Notes: generated by a model from the sequence alone, not told the origin. Shown: positions 25,094 to 34,874, numbered from the stretch's first letter. The stretch: DNA of 63,755 nt from Cutibacterium namnetense (GCF_001642025.1 NZ_LWHO01000007.1:1-63755), one strand, 5' to 3'. Program-made: numbers and translations.

Positions 25094-25824
25094 AGCGTCA
25101 CCCCCAAGGCCTCGGACTGGGCCTGCTTGAGGGTTGCGCAGCCGCCAGCAGCTAGATCGAGCAACTCGTTGAGCAGAGTGCGGTTAAAGGGGGCACCCTC
25201 GGCCGTTCCCTGGATCTCGACAAAGTCCCCACTGCCGCTCATGACGACGTTCATGTCGGTGTCGGCACGCGAATCCTCCTCATAGGCAAGATCAAGCATC
25301 GGGACGCCGCCGACGACACCAACCGAGATAGCCTGCACTGATCCAGTGATGGGTTCGCTCACCAGTCCGCGACGCTCCCGCAACCAGTTCACGGCATCAA
25401 CCAAGGCGACGTAGGCACCGGTGATCGAGGCAGTGCGGGTACCACCGTCAGCCTGTAGCACGTCGCAGTCGAGAATAATGGTGTTCTCTCCTAGCGCCTT
25501 GTCGTCAACGACAGCACGCAGGGAACGCCCTACCAGACGCGATATCTCATGGGTACGGCCTCCGATCTTGCCCTTGCGGGACTCGCGACCAGACCGCTCA
25601 TTGGTGGCACGCGGGAGCATCTCATACTCGGCGGTAACCCATCCCAGCCCGGACCCCTTGCGCCAGCGCGGCACACCCTCAGTGACCGAGGCATTGCACA
25701 GCACAGTGGTGCGTCCAAAGCTCACCAGCACCGATCCCTCAGCCTGGGACAACCAACCGCGTTCAATTCTGACGTCCCGCAACTGATCCAGGCCGCGTCC
25801 ATCAAGTCGAGAAGTCTCACTCAC
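25090..25824 (-). CDS. rph: Ribonuclease PH
   Basis: A 244-residue 3'-to-5' phosphorolytic tRNA-processing exonuclease. [15 protein letters not shown] near the start and [20 protein letters not shown] are characteristic. I choose the GTG at 25824 because a TACCCT -10 element lies seven bases upstream, fitting a leaderless start; an in-frame GTG 30 bases upstream is possible. Confidence 0.96.
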   Translation of the reverse strand: MSETSRLDGRGLDQLRDVRIERGWLSQAEGSVLVSFGRTTVLCNASVTEGVPRWRKGSGLGWVTAEYEMLPRATNERSGRESRKGKIGGRTHEISRLVGRSLRAVVDDKALGENTIILDCDVLQADGGTRTASITGAYVALVDAVNWLRERRGLVSEPITGSVQAISVGVVGGVPMLDLAYEEDSRADTDMNVVMSGSGDFVEIQGTAEGAPFNRTLLNELLDLAAGGCATLKQAQSEALGVTL

Positions 25825-25886
25825 ATCGCCAAGGGTAGTGGGCCGCACCGACACACAGTGGTCGCGAAAACGCCACCAGGCGAGAG

Positions 25887-26741
25887 TCAGCCTCGGACAA
25901 CCGCGCGGTCACCGAAAGAGCGCACATCGGCATGAACCGACTGCACATCGTGGACGAATCCCTCCATCAGTCGTCGCCCCAGTCTTTCAAAGCGCTCAGC
26001 ATTCCCCGTGGTGAGGAAATAGCGGCTCGACTCGCGAGGCTGAGAGTGCAATAGCCCAGAGTCAGCCAGCAGGGAGTAAGACGCGCGAGCACACTGCTGA
26101 GACGAAGAAATAAGGGTGACGCCGTCGCCTAAGACGTACGAGATGAGCCCAGCCAGCAGCGGATAGTGAGTGCACCCCAAGATGAGAGTGTCACAACCAG
26201 CCTCCTGGATAGGCGTCAAATACTCCCGAGCAATAGCCTCGAGCTCCGATCCGCTGGTGATCCCCGCCTCAACGAATGGGACGAACTTCGGGCAAGCCTG
26301 AGTCGTCAACGTGATGCCGGGCACCGCAGCTAGCGCATCCTCATAGGACAGGGAGCGAGCTGTCGCCTCGGTACAAATAACGCCGATCCGCCCATTACGA
26401 GTCGCAGAACTAGCCCTACGAGCCGCTGGCATGATGACATCAACAACCGGCACCTCGTAACGTTCCCGGGCATCTCTCAACACCGCCGAGGATGCGGTAT
26501 TGCATGCGATAAGCAGGGCCTTAACGCCGTGGGCGACAAGTCGGTCGAGGCATTGCAGGGCATATTGTCGTACGTCGGCGATGGTCTTCTCACCATAGGG
26601 AGCACGGTCCGTGTCGCCCAGGTAGACGATGTCTTCGTTAGGCATGAGGTCGACGACGGATCGAGCCACCGTCAGTCCTCCGAATCCGGAGTCGAAGATG
26701 CCGATCGGCGAGTCGACAACGTCGAAATCAGGCTCGGTCAC
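25887..26741 (-). CDS. murI: Glutamate racemase
   Basis: A 284-residue enzyme making D-glutamate for peptidoglycan. The two catalytic cysteines lie in [10 protein letters not shown] and [11 protein letters not shown], and [13 protein letters not shown] is near the N-terminus. The chosen GTG at 26741 has TAGTGT eight bases upstream (leaderless pattern); an in-frame GTG is at 26753. Divergent from feoA. Confidence 0.95.
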   Translation of the reverse strand: MTEPDFDVVDSPIGIFDSGFGGLTVARSVVDLMPNEDIVYLGDTDRAPYGEKTIADVRQYALQCLDRLVAHGVKALLIACNTASSAVLRDARERYEVPVVDVIMPAARRASSATRNGRIGVICTEATARSLSYEDALAAVPGITLTTQACPKFVPFVEAGITSGSELEAIAREYLTPIQEAGCDTLILGCTHYPLLAGLISYVLGDGVTLISSSQQCARASYSLLADSGLLHSQPRESSRYFLTTGNAERFERLGRRLMEGFVHDVQSVHADVRSFGDRAVVRG

Positions 26742-26786
26742 GGCTTGACACACTACCGCGCGATCGTCACCAAGCGACCACCCCGG

Positions 26787-26818
26787 GAGTTTTCACGACG
26801 TTCGCCTGACGAAAACTC
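26787..26818. promoter_or_regulatory. Inverted repeat between murI and feoA
   Basis: GAGTTTTC and GAAAACTC are separated by 16 bases in the murI-feoA divergent region. This may be an operator; no known consensus was matched. Confidence 0.35.
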
Positions 26819-26835
26819 ACCCCTCGTGATGACAT

Positions 26836-26854
26836 TGAGGTAAGGCTTGGCTAT
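26836..26854 (+). promoter_or_regulatory. DtxR/IdeR-like iron box upstream of feoA
   Basis: The 19-mer TGAGGTAAGGCTTGGCTAT agrees with the DtxR/IdeR consensus TTAGGTTAGGCTAACCTAA at 13 of 19 positions by my count. It sits about 57 bases upstream of the feoA start, so iron-bound DtxR could repress ferrous-iron uptake. Confidence 0.6.
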
Positions 26855-26910
26855 TCTCTGAGGGTGCGTTGGGGATTCCGACGCCGCCAAGGACATCAAG
26901 GGGGATCAGG

Positions 26911-27240
26911 ATGACGAGGCCCATAAACCGCAGCATCGCGAACAACTCGGTCGTCGTACCGCTCAGTTCATTGCCAACCGGGCAAGGCGCGACCATCGAG
27001 GACATCGCTGTCGACTGCGCGGACCATATCTGTCACCGTCTCCACATGCTCGGTTTTGGGCGCGGCCGCGAGATCACCAAGATTCGCCAGGCACCCTTCG
27101 GTGGCCCCATGGTCTTTCACGTCTGCGACGTCCAGATGTGCCTGCGTCGCGCCCAGGCGGACATGATCATGGTCCGCCCGATACCCCAGGCGCAGCCGGC
27201 CACTCAACAGTGCGTCGCCGCTGCCGCTGCCGCTGCGTGA
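26911..27240 (+). CDS. feoA: Ferrous iron transport protein A
   Basis: A 109-residue cytoplasmic SH3-like FeoA protein. The segment LPTGQGATIEDIAVDCADHI then HRLHMLGFGRGREITKIRQA fits FeoA. The ATG at 26911 has AGGGGG a few bases upstream; an earlier in-frame TTG is unlikely. A low-complexity Ala-rich end (CVAAAAAAA) is unusual. It begins an operon with feoB and a NifU-domain gene. Confidence 0.9.
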   Translation: MTRPINRSIANNSVVVPLSSLPTGQGATIEDIAVDCADHICHRLHMLGFGRGREITKIRQAPFGGPMVFHVCDVQMCLRRAQADMIMVRPIPQAQPATQQCVAAAAAAA

Positions 27241-27303
27241 CCTTCCTCCTTCACCCCACCTTCACCTTACGCAACCCGATTTGCGTCGATCCGAGGTTTC
27301 CTG

Positions 27304-29268
27304 ATGCCCACACCCACCGCAACGTCCTGCCATGCCGTTCCGACAGCAGCGCCGGCAAAAGGCTCACCCAAACTGGACCTAGTGGGTTCCCCCAACGGAG
27401 GCAAGACGTCGGTCTTCAACCAACTCACCGGCCTCCATGCCAAAACTGGCAACTATCCCGGAGTCACCGTCTCTCGCAGTACCGGCGTCTGCCGGATTGG
27501 CAAGGATGAATACGGCATCGAAGACCTTCCGGGCGCCTATTCCCTGACCCCTATCTCCCCAGACGAAGCCGTCGTCGCCGAAGCCCTGGACGGATCCCTC
27601 GAAAACGTTCAAGCCCCTGACGCCGTCCTCGTCGTCACCGATGCAACGGCCCTACGGCGGTCACTACTACTCCTCGCCGAGACCCTAGAACGCAAACTTC
27701 CCACCGCCGTCATCGTCACCATGACCGACGAACTGAGACGCCGCGGCGGCAGCCTCGACATCACCGCTTTGTCCCAAGCGCTAGGCGTGCCTGTGGTATC
27801 CGTGATCGCTAATCGTGGCATCGGCATCGGGGAACTGCGTCACCTCATCAGCGAGTGGCAGACCTGGAGCCGCCCCCCAGTGTCTCCGCCCACCGCCGCC
27901 GATGAACTCGCCGGATGGGTGGACTCAGTGCTCACCAGCGCCGGCTACCAGGATCCCCAGCCCGACACCCGTACCGAACGCATCGACAAAGTACTTCTGC
28001 ACCCGGTATTCGGAACGATCATCTTCTTCCTGGTGATGTTCCTGTTCTTCCAGGCCCTCTTCACCTGGGCGGCACCACTCCAGGACGCTATCGACAACGC
28101 CTTCGGCTGGCTCGGCGGATGGGTCGATAACAACATCTCTAACCCGGTGCTGGCAGGCCTGCTAGGCGACGGCATCATCGGCGGCGTCGGTGCAGTGCTG
28201 ACCTTCGTCCCCCAGATCTTGCTGATGTACCTGCTCCTGGCGCTACTTGATGCGGTGGGCTACATGTCGCGAGCGGCATTCCTCATGGATAAGGTCATGA
28301 GCCGTGCCGGGCTGGAGGGGCGAGCCTTCGTCGCTATGCTGTCCTCCTTCGCCTGCGCCATACCCGGCATCATGGCTACACGGACCATTCCCTCGGCCAA
28401 GGACAGGATCGCCACGATGCTCGGCGTCCCGCTGGCCACCTGCTCAGCTCGTCTGCCAGTCTACGTACTCCTAGTAGGGATGCTCATTCCCAACGCCGCA
28501 CAGGTCGGGCCGTTCTCAGGGCGAGGGGTCGCGATGTTCCTGCTCTATCTGCTTGGTGCAGTCTCGGCGATGACAGCGGCATGGGTCGTCAAAAAGATCA
28601 CCGACCGCTCCGGTCTTCTACTGCCCTTCTACATGGAGATGCCGCCATACCGCATTCCGACCCTACGGTCCGTGGGCATCGCAATGTGGGAGCCCACTAA
28701 GGCATTCCTGCATAAGGCCGGAACCATCATCATGCTGACGACCATCATCATCTGGGCCCTGACGACGTTCCCGATGCGGTCCAACGCTGAGCTCACCAAG
28801 GCCGGGATCGACCCCGGCAACGACGTCGCGGTAGCCGCCTACACCATGGACCACTCCATCGCTGCGAGAGTCGGCAAAGCTGTAGAGCCAGTATTTGAAC
28901 CGCTGGGATTCGACTGGCGGGTTGACGTCTCCCTCATCGGCTCCCTGGCTGCCCGCGAGGTCGCGGTATCGTCCCTAGGCCAGATGGCCTCAGCCACCGA
29001 TCCCGAAGACGATACGGAAGTCGCCCAGCAGCTCGACCGTTGGACATGGACCCACGGAGAACATCAGGGGGAGAAGATCTTCACCCCGGCGACCATCGTC
29101 GCCCTCATCCTCTTCTTCGCTTACGCCCTGCAGTGCATGTCGACGGTCGCGATCATGAAACGCGAGACTGGCGGATGGAAATGGCCCGCGATCGCTTTCG
29201 GTTACATGTTTGTGCTGGCGTGGATGATGGCCTTTATCGGTCATCTCGTGACGAACCTGCTGATCTGA
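27304..29268 (+). CDS. feoB: Ferrous iron transporter FeoB
   Basis: A 654-residue Fe(II) transporter with an N-terminal G domain and a polytopic membrane domain. G1 is GSPNGGKT (28-35), switch region GNYPGVT, G3 DLPG (74-77), and a G4-like MTDE. Gate regions with about eight TM helices follow from about residue 240 (FGTIIFFLVMFLFFQALF) and include conserved SSFACAIPGIMATRTIP and the second gate YALQCMSTVAIMKRETG. Both gate cysteines are present. The stop overlaps the next gene (TGATG), so expression of the NifU-domain gene is coupled. Confidence 0.96.
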   Translation: MPTPTATSCHAVPTAAPAKGSPKLDLVGSPNGGKTSVFNQLTGLHAKTGNYPGVTVSRSTGVCRIGKDEYGIEDLPGAYSLTPISPDEAVVAEALDGSLENVQAPDAVLVVTDATALRRSLLLLAETLERKLPTAVIVTMTDELRRRGGSLDITALSQALGVPVVSVIANRGIGIGELRHLISEWQTWSRPPVSPPTAADELAGWVDSVLTSAGYQDPQPDTRTERIDKVLLHPVFGTIIFFLVMFLFFQALFTWAAPLQDAIDNAFGWLGGWVDNNISNPVLAGLLGDGIIGGVGAVLTFVPQILLMYLLLALLDAVGYMSRAAFLMDKVMSRAGLEGRAFVAMLSSFACAIPGIMATRTIPSAKDRIATMLGVPLATCSARLPVYVLLVGMLIPNAAQVGPFSGRGVAMFLLYLLGAVSAMTAAWVVKKITDRSGLLLPFYMEMPPYRIPTLRSVGIAMWEPTKAFLHKAGTIIMLTTIIIWALTTFPMRSNAELTKAGIDPGNDVAVAAYTMDHSIAARVGKAVEPVFEPLGFDWRVDVSLIGSLAAREVAVSSLGQMASATDPEDDTEVAQQLDRWTWTHGEHQGEKIFTPATIVALILFFAYALQCMSTVAIMKRETGGWKWPAIAFGYMFVLAWMMAFIGHLVTNLLI

Positions 29269-29810
29269 TGAAACTCGCTTCTCGCCCTTCTGCCGCCGTG
29301 CATCCTGAGGCAACTGCCGACCGCGACACCCTGCGTTGGGTGGTTTCGGGGGTTTCATTGCCCTTCGCCGGATTGCTGGTGAGTGCGCCCGGCCTCGACG
29401 AATTCCTCGACCGAGTGCGCGTGGAAGTGACGGTCGGCGCTGTCACGGCCACTGTTATCGACAGTACTTGGGAACGCATCGGTGCTGGCTTCCGGACTGC
29501 CTTGACGACGGCCCTAGAACACACCGACGCATGGGTGAGCGGCCCTGATTGCCAGCCCCTCAACGAGATCGAGACTCTGCGTCGATGCGCCGACGAACTC
29601 ATCGATGGGCCCGTCGGTGCAGTTGCCGAGATGCACGGTGGATCAATCGAACTAGTCGACGTGTCGGTCGACGGCGAAGAGCACAGAGTCGACGTCGCTA
29701 TGAAGGGAGCATGCCGAGGTTGCCCAGCAGCCATCATGACCCTTCATCAGCGCCTGGAACGCCAGCTGAGTCTACGACTGCGCGAACCGGTCACCGTACG
29801 AGAAATCTGA
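29268..29810 (+). CDS. NifU-like C-terminal domain protein in the feo operon
   Basis: A 180-residue protein whose C-terminal part (about 100-180) is a NifU/Nfu domain with the cluster-binding motif CRGC (C149, C152) and GGSIELVDVSVDG ahead of it. The N-terminal 95 residues are not recognised. Its ATG overlaps the feoB stop, so it is translated with the transporter. Nfu domains carry [4Fe-4S] clusters. I infer a role in passing imported iron to cluster assembly or sensing iron for FeoB, perhaps in place of FeoC. Confidence 0.85.
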   Translation: MKLASRPSAAVHPEATADRDTLRWVVSGVSLPFAGLLVSAPGLDEFLDRVRVEVTVGAVTATVIDSTWERIGAGFRTALTTALEHTDAWVSGPDCQPLNEIETLRRCADELIDGPVGAVAEMHGGSIELVDVSVDGEEHRVDVAMKGACRGCPAAIMTLHQRLERQLSLRLREPVTVREI

Positions 29811-29813
29811 CGC

Positions 29814-30374
29814 CTACTCCGACAACTCCACTTCAACGAGCACCTCCACGATGAAACCGAGCCACTCGTAGACGCCCTCCTCCTCGGCTTCCAATTCGTC
29901 CTGGGCCGCCTGAGCGACTTGATCGGCGGCGGTCTGGTCGATGATCCCTAGTCTGGCGGCCATCATGCCACGTAGCGCATTGACAGTGCGAAGCCATCGT
30001 TGCGTCATTTCAGGGTCCATGGAGATACGGCCGGTTCGGTGCAATACCTCCATATCAGTGCGCAAGGTCTGAGCGTCTTCCCACCTCGCCGCGACGTCCT
30101 CGGCGTCATGATCGACATGGAATTGCGCATCTGCTGAGTCGTCGTCACGGTAGGCGCTCGGCAGAATCGATCGACGCACCTCGTCGTCCTCCTGAAGCCC
30201 AGAAAACTGGCTCTCCCAAAAAACGAACGGGTCCTCGCCCGACATCGGATGCGCAGGAGCGGTACGCAGACGCGACAAGGCCTCCATATAATGGCCCAGA
30301 GCGATCTCGATGCCGATAATTTCGACATGCTCTAGGTACCACACCCAATGGTTCCGGGTGCCCTCGATCCTCAC
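29814..30374 (-). CDS. DUF2017 protein encoded with clpS
   Basis: A 186-residue protein, GTG start overlapping the clpS stop (GTGA). The N-terminus (EHVEIIGIEIALGHYMEALS) and acidic character match DUF2017, which in actinobacteria normally follows clpS. The end is acidic and hydrophobic (EWLGFIVEVLVEVELSE). Function unknown. Confidence 0.85.
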   Translation of the reverse strand: MRIEGTRNHWVWYLEHVEIIGIEIALGHYMEALSRLRTAPAHPMSGEDPFVFWESQFSGLQEDDEVRRSILPSAYRDDDSADAQFHVDHDAEDVAARWEDAQTLRTDMEVLHRTGRISMDPEMTQRWLRTVNALRGMMAARLGIIDQTAADQVAQAAQDELEAEEEGVYEWLGFIVEVLVEVELSE

Positions 30375-30664
30375 TCCTGGCCGCCTTTTTCGACCGAGGC
30401 CTGCAACCCGTAGCCGTGCATGGCATGCACGGCGGCCTCCATCTCTTCCTTACTACCCTCGGCTACCGTCGCTCGACCCTGGTTATGTACCTGGATCATA
30501 AGCTGGGTGGCGCGTTCGCGCGGGTACCCGAAATACCTCATAAACACCATCGTCACGTAGTCCATGAGATTCACCGGATCGTCCCAGACGACCGTCGTCC
30601 ACGTCGAGTCCTGGTCGTCAAGGCGGTCAGTCCGTGCGATGGGTTCCGCGATGGCTACAGACAT
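30371..30664 (-). CDS. clpS: ATP-dependent protease adaptor ClpS
   Basis: A 97-residue adaptor that delivers N-degron substrates to ClpAP/ClpCP. Motifs: VVWDDPVNLMDYV and the ERATQLMIQVHNQGRATV helix that docks to Clp ATPases. The start ATG abuts an inverted repeat (30665-30702), and a CAGAAT element six bases before it fits a leaderless start. Confidence 0.94.
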   Translation of the reverse strand: MSVAIAEPIARTDRLDDQDSTWTTVVWDDPVNLMDYVTMVFMRYFGYPRERATQLMIQVHNQGRATVAEGSKEEMEAAVHAMHGYGLQASVEKGGQE

Positions 30665-30702
30665 GTGCTTATTCTGTCACCCACGTGAGACAGAATAAGC
30701 AC
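30665..30702. promoter_or_regulatory. Perfect 14-bp inverted repeat, candidate operator
   Basis: GTGCTTATTCTGTC and its exact complement GACAGAATAAGCAC flank ten bases. It lies between divergent clpS and pncB and directly touches the clpS start, overlapping the probable clpS -10. It could be bound by a dimeric repressor or act as an RNA hairpin. I do not recognise the consensus. Confidence 0.65.
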
Positions 30703-30748
30703 ACTGCCGCACACGCCGTTGAGAACGCACCCCTCTAGACTGTGACTC

Positions 30749-32089
30749 ATGTCGACCGCATTGTTCACCGACCACTACGAGTTGACCATGGTCGAGGCTG
30801 CCATGGCATCGGGAACCGCCGACCGGCGCTGCGTCTTTGAATTGTTCCCCCGTCGCCTGCCTGAAGGCCGCCGCTACGGAGTCGTCGCCGGCACCGGGCG
30901 AGTGCTTGACGCTATCGAGAACTTCCGGTTCACCGACGAAGAAGTCTCCTTCTTGGAACGCACCGGCGTAGTCGGCCCGCAGATGGCCGAGTGGCTGTCA
31001 CACTACCGATTCACCGGCTCCATCCACGGTTACGCTGAAGGCGATCTATACTTCCCCGGTTCCCCACTACTCACTGTTGAGGGCACCTTCGCAGAAGCTT
31101 GTCTACTCGAGACCATGCTGCTGAGCGTGTACAACCACGACTCTGCTATCGCCTCCGCCGCATCCCGCATGGTCATGATGGCTGAAGGCCGCTCAATCAT
31201 CGAGATGGGTTCACGACGCACCCATGAGGAGTCCGCAGTGGCAGCCGCCCGCGCCGCTTGGATCGCCGGTTTCGGCCCAACCTCTAATTTGGCTGCTGGA
31301 ATCCGCTATGGCGTCCCCACCTCTGGCACCGCTGCCCATGCCTTCACCCTCCTTCATGACACCGAGGAGGATGCTTTCCGCGCCCAACTGGCTGCCTACG
31401 GGCAGAGCACCACCCTGCTAGTCGACACCTACGACATCGACAATGCGGTACGCACCGCCGTCCGCCTCACCGAGGGACATCTCGGCGCAGTCCGCATCGA
31501 CTCCGGTGATCTATCCATCGTCGCCCGGCAGGTCCGCGATCTGCTCGACGACCTCGGTGCCACCGAGACCCGCGTCATCGTCACCAGCGACCTCGACGAG
31601 TGGCAGATCGCCGCCCTACGCGGTGCTCCCGTCGACGGATTCGGTGTCGGAACCTCCCTGGTGACCGGTTCAGGAGCTCCGACCTGCTCCTTCGTCTACA
31701 AGCTGGTCGCGCGCGCCATCTCAAACGATCCCGACGCCGAGCTACTGCCGGTAGCCAAGAAATCGTCCCACAAGAACACCGTAGGCGGACGCAAGTACGC
31801 GGTACGCCGCATTGGCTCAGGGGGGACAGCCACCGCAGAGGTCGTCGGGGTGGGCCAGCAGCCAGCCATCGGCGCTGACGACCGCAATCTCATCGTCCCA
31901 CTCATCGTCAACGGCGACGTTGTGGGCCGTGAGCCGCTGGCAGCAGCGCGTAAACGTCACCAGGCTGCTATCGCCGAGCTGCCGATCTCCGGACGACGCA
32001 TTTCGCGTGGCGACCAGGCCATCCCGACGGTCATGGTAAGGCAGGGCAACGACGGCGCTGACACGGTTCTTGGTGCCTCCCTCTCCTAA
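30749..32089 (+). CDS. pncB: Nicotinate phosphoribosyltransferase
   Basis: A 446-residue NAD-salvage enzyme converting nicotinate and PRPP to nicotinate mononucleotide. It begins TALFTDHYELTMVEAAMASG and includes FGPTSNLAAGIRYGVPTSGT and SDLDEWQIAAL, the family motifs. TAGACT seven bases before the ATG indicates a leaderless transcript. The inverted repeat at 30665 is 47 bases upstream. Confidence 0.95.
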   Translation: MSTALFTDHYELTMVEAAMASGTADRRCVFELFPRRLPEGRRYGVVAGTGRVLDAIENFRFTDEEVSFLERTGVVGPQMAEWLSHYRFTGSIHGYAEGDLYFPGSPLLTVEGTFAEACLLETMLLSVYNHDSAIASAASRMVMMAEGRSIIEMGSRRTHEESAVAAARAAWIAGFGPTSNLAAGIRYGVPTSGTAAHAFTLLHDTEEDAFRAQLAAYGQSTTLLVDTYDIDNAVRTAVRLTEGHLGAVRIDSGDLSIVARQVRDLLDDLGATETRVIVTSDLDEWQIAALRGAPVDGFGVGTSLVTGSGAPTCSFVYKLVARAISNDPDAELLPVAKKSSHKNTVGGRKYAVRRIGSGGTATAEVVGVGQQPAIGADDRNLIVPLIVNGDVVGREPLAAARKRHQAAIAELPISGRRISRGDQAIPTVMVRQGNDGADTVLGASLS

Positions 32090-32195
32090 ACCACCACACC
32101 CCAGGAAACGTATCCAGGGCACACTGAACATGTGACAAGCGGGTCAATTACGGCCCAAAATCGACCCAAAAGCCCCTTATGACGCGGTTTTGGGC

Positions 32196-32223
32196 TTGAC
32201 TGAGGACCGACAACCGCTAGTGT
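32196..32223 (+). promoter_or_regulatory. Promoter for HU gene
   Basis: TTGACT (32196) and TAGTGT (32218) are separated by 16 bases and lie about 60 bases upstream of the HU start. A GCCCAAAA/TTTTGGGC inverted repeat immediately upstream (32153-32195) may terminate pncB. Confidence 0.6.
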
Positions 32224-32282
32224 CAATGAGTAGGAACACGGCAACAAGCCGAAACCGAACACAGTCCATTTGAGGAGACCCC

Positions 32283-32558
32283 ATGACCAAGTCCGAGCTC
32301 ATCAAGGCCGTCGCCAAGCAGGCCTCGCTCACTGAGGCCCAAACCAACGAGGCCGTTAAGGCTCTCACCGACGTCATCACCGCCGCTCTGGCTAAGGGCG
32401 AGAAGGTGCAGCTGCCCGGTCTGTTCACCGCCGAAGCCGTTGAGCGTCCCGCTCGCAACGGCCGCAACCCCCGTACCGGCGAGTCCATGACCATCCCGGC
32501 TCACAAGGCTGTCAAGATCTCGGCTTCCAGCACCCTCAAGAAGGCCGTCGCTGACTGA
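32283..32558 (+). CDS. hup: HU-family DNA-binding protein
   Basis: A 91-residue nucleoid protein: N-terminus TKSELIKAVAKQASLTEAQT and the DNA-contact arm RNGRNPRTGESMTIPAHKAV. Compact, without the long Lys-rich tail of mycobacterial HU. GAGGAG lies before the ATG. A promoter and terminator bracket the gene. Confidence 0.96.
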   Translation: MTKSELIKAVAKQASLTEAQTNEAVKALTDVITAALAKGEKVQLPGLFTAEAVERPARNGRNPRTGESMTIPAHKAVKISASSTLKKAVAD

Positions 32559-32592
32559 GCGACCACTCGGGGTCGTTGGACCTCTCAACGTT

Positions 32593-32631
32593 TGGGGCCC
32601 GGTGCTTATGTGGCACCGGACCCCAGTTTTT
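32593..32631 (+). terminator. Rho-independent terminator of HU gene
   Basis: A stem of 12 pairs with one mismatch (GGGGCCCGGTGC with GCACCGGACCCC) is followed by a run of T (AGTTTTT). It also lies at the 3' end of convergent malQ. Confidence 0.9.
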
Positions 32632-32636
32632 CGTTA

Positions 32637-34784
32637 TCACGCTCGCGCCAACCGCTCACCTGTCACGCATGACGGTGACTTCTCGTTCATGACTTGGGAC
32701 AGCCGCGCAGCCCGCTCATCAGTGAAGACCTCCTCCAGCCACATCGGAGAACCATCCGGATGGCTGAGAGGGACCCGCCAGTTCGGATATTCATTCGTAG
32801 TACCCGGCAGGTTTTGGGTCCGACGATCCCCCACTGCGTCAGTCAGGGTGACGTTGAGCACCTTTGACGGGGTACGAGTAAGCATGCGGTGCATCGCTAA
32901 CACGATCTCCTCCTCGGAGGGGTTATCCCCCGCCAAGACGCCACGCGCACGCAGGATGGCGATCCAGGCGGCAGTCTGACGGGCTGCCGCAGCACGCTCG
33001 TATTCGACAGACTCAGTGAGCAGTCCCAGCTCACTACGAACCTCGACGTGATCACCAGCCAGGTACCCAGTGGTGGGAGGCAGATCATGGGTCGTGACCG
33101 AACTCATGGCATACTCGCGCCACTGCTCAGGGGCCAGCGGGTTGCCGTCCTCGCCATTCTCAAACCACAGTACTGAGGTGCCCATGATGCCACGTTCACG
33201 CAAGTAGGCACGCACCCACGGTTCCACCGTCCCCAGGTCCTCGCCCACGACGAGGGCACCAGCCCGGTAAGCCTCTAACGCCAAAATACCGACCATAGCT
33301 TCGTGGTCGTATCGAATGTACGTACCCATGCGCGGGCCAAGACCAGCGGGAACCCACCACAGCCGGAACAGACCGAGAATATGGTCAATACGGATGCCAC
33401 CGGCGTGACGCAAAGCAGCCCGCACCATGTCGCGGAAGGGCTGGTATGCCAGATCGGCGAGAACGTCGGGGCGCATCGGGGGCTGGCCCCACTCCTGTCC
33501 AGCCTGATTAAAAGCGTCAGGCGGCGACCCGACGGAAACGCCGTCAGCAAAGAGTTCCCCAAGCATCCACGCATCGGCTCCGGCACCGGAAACGCCGACG
33601 GCCATATCGCAGATAAGCCCCAAAGACATCCCGGCGTCGCGTCCGGCAGATTGGGCCGCTGAAAGCTGCTGGTCAGCGATCCACTGCAGCCACATGAAGA
33701 AGTCGACGCGTTCCTCGTGGGCCCGTACAAACTCCGAGACGGCACGATTGTTGGGGCGCTGGTACTGCCTGGGCCAGGTACGCCAGTCGTTGCCGTATAC
33801 CTCCGTCAGCGCACACCACGTCGCGAGATCTACCAGACCAGTGCCGCGCAGCCTGCGAAATGCCTGGTAGGACAATTCCCTGGATCCCTGCAGACCAAGG
33901 GCATGAATCGCTTCTAGCACTGACAACTTGGCGCTCCAAGAAAGATCTCGATCGATCGCCGCAACATCGGCTGCTGCCTGGGCTCGAGCCGAACACGCCT
34001 GCGAGCGCTCACCGGCGTCGAGGTCGGCGTACTCCGGGATGATCTCGGGGCGCACATACAGCGGATTAAGGAACAGGCGGCTGCAAGGCAGATACGGAGA
34101 CGGCTCGATCGGGGAAACAACCTGGCTGGCGTGCAACGGATTCACGAGCACGTAGTCAGCCCCCTGAGTGGCCGCCCAGGTAGACAGGTCTGCCAGATCG
34201 GAAAAATCGCCCATTCCCCACGAGGTGCGAGAACGAGTCGAATACAGCTGCACGGCATGACCCCAGACCCGAGACGACCCCATCGAACGGGGAAGCCCGA
34301 GCCAATTCGGAGAGACAACAAGCGTAGAGGTCACGCGATGATCCATGGTCGTCGCGACGATCGCATGGTAACCCAGCGGCAAATCGCCAGGGATGCCAAA
34401 GGTCGCCTCACCGATCCAGCGATCGTCTACTTGCCGATCAGGATTCCAATTGTCGACCTGCCAACACTCGCGGCGTTGCCCGTCCTCGCAGATGACGTGA
34501 ACCTCCACCCGCTCCCCTGCATTGACGTGGACGTCAACGCGCCCCTCCTGGCCCTCACGTAGAACCACGATCCCGGGCAACACTCGACGCCACGTCCGGT
34601 TAGCCACCTCGTGGCACGCGCGTTCGGCACGTTCCGGAGTCGACGCATCGACTCCCAAGCCATCCAAGACAGCGATAACGGTCGCCTCCCCGACCTCGGT
34701 GTACTGGCCCTTCCAGTCGTGATACTCACGAGCGATACCGAAATGATCGGCCAGGGTCGTCAGGTGGGGATCTGTCAAGGACAT
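32637..34784 (-). CDS. malQ: 4-alpha-glucanotransferase
   Basis: A 715-residue amylomaltase that rearranges alpha-1,4-glucans. Motifs of the family include RIDHILGLFRLWW and GEDLGTVEPWVR, with DLADLSTWAATQGADYVLVN upstream. The N-terminal about 150 residues form an extra domain, as in actinobacterial long MalQ. The ATG at 34784 has AAAGG six bases upstream. Confidence 0.95.
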   Translation of the reverse strand: MSLTDPHLTTLADHFGIAREYHDWKGQYTEVGEATVIAVLDGLGVDASTPERAERACHEVANRTWRRVLPGIVVLREGQEGRVDVHVNAGERVEVHVICEDGQRRECWQVDNWNPDRQVDDRWIGEATFGIPGDLPLGYHAIVATTMDHRVTSTLVVSPNWLGLPRSMGSSRVWGHAVQLYSTRSRTSWGMGDFSDLADLSTWAATQGADYVLVNPLHASQVVSPIEPSPYLPCSRLFLNPLYVRPEIIPEYADLDAGERSQACSARAQAAADVAAIDRDLSWSAKLSVLEAIHALGLQGSRELSYQAFRRLRGTGLVDLATWCALTEVYGNDWRTWPRQYQRPNNRAVSEFVRAHEERVDFFMWLQWIADQQLSAAQSAGRDAGMSLGLICDMAVGVSGAGADAWMLGELFADGVSVGSPPDAFNQAGQEWGQPPMRPDVLADLAYQPFRDMVRAALRHAGGIRIDHILGLFRLWWVPAGLGPRMGTYIRYDHEAMVGILALEAYRAGALVVGEDLGTVEPWVRAYLRERGIMGTSVLWFENGEDGNPLAPEQWREYAMSSVTTHDLPPTTGYLAGDHVEVRSELGLLTESVEYERAAAARQTAAWIAILRARGVLAGDNPSEEEIVLAMHRMLTRTPSKVLNVTLTDAVGDRRTQNLPGTTNEYPNWRVPLSHPDGSPMWLEEVFTDERAARLSQVMNEKSPSCVTGERLARA

Positions 34785-34874
34785 GACGGCCTTTCGGCGC
34801 CCCAATCGCCGGGGCGAATATCGGGATCAGACAGCTTGTGCCAGGACGACGAATCGCCCCTACGGAGATGAAAC

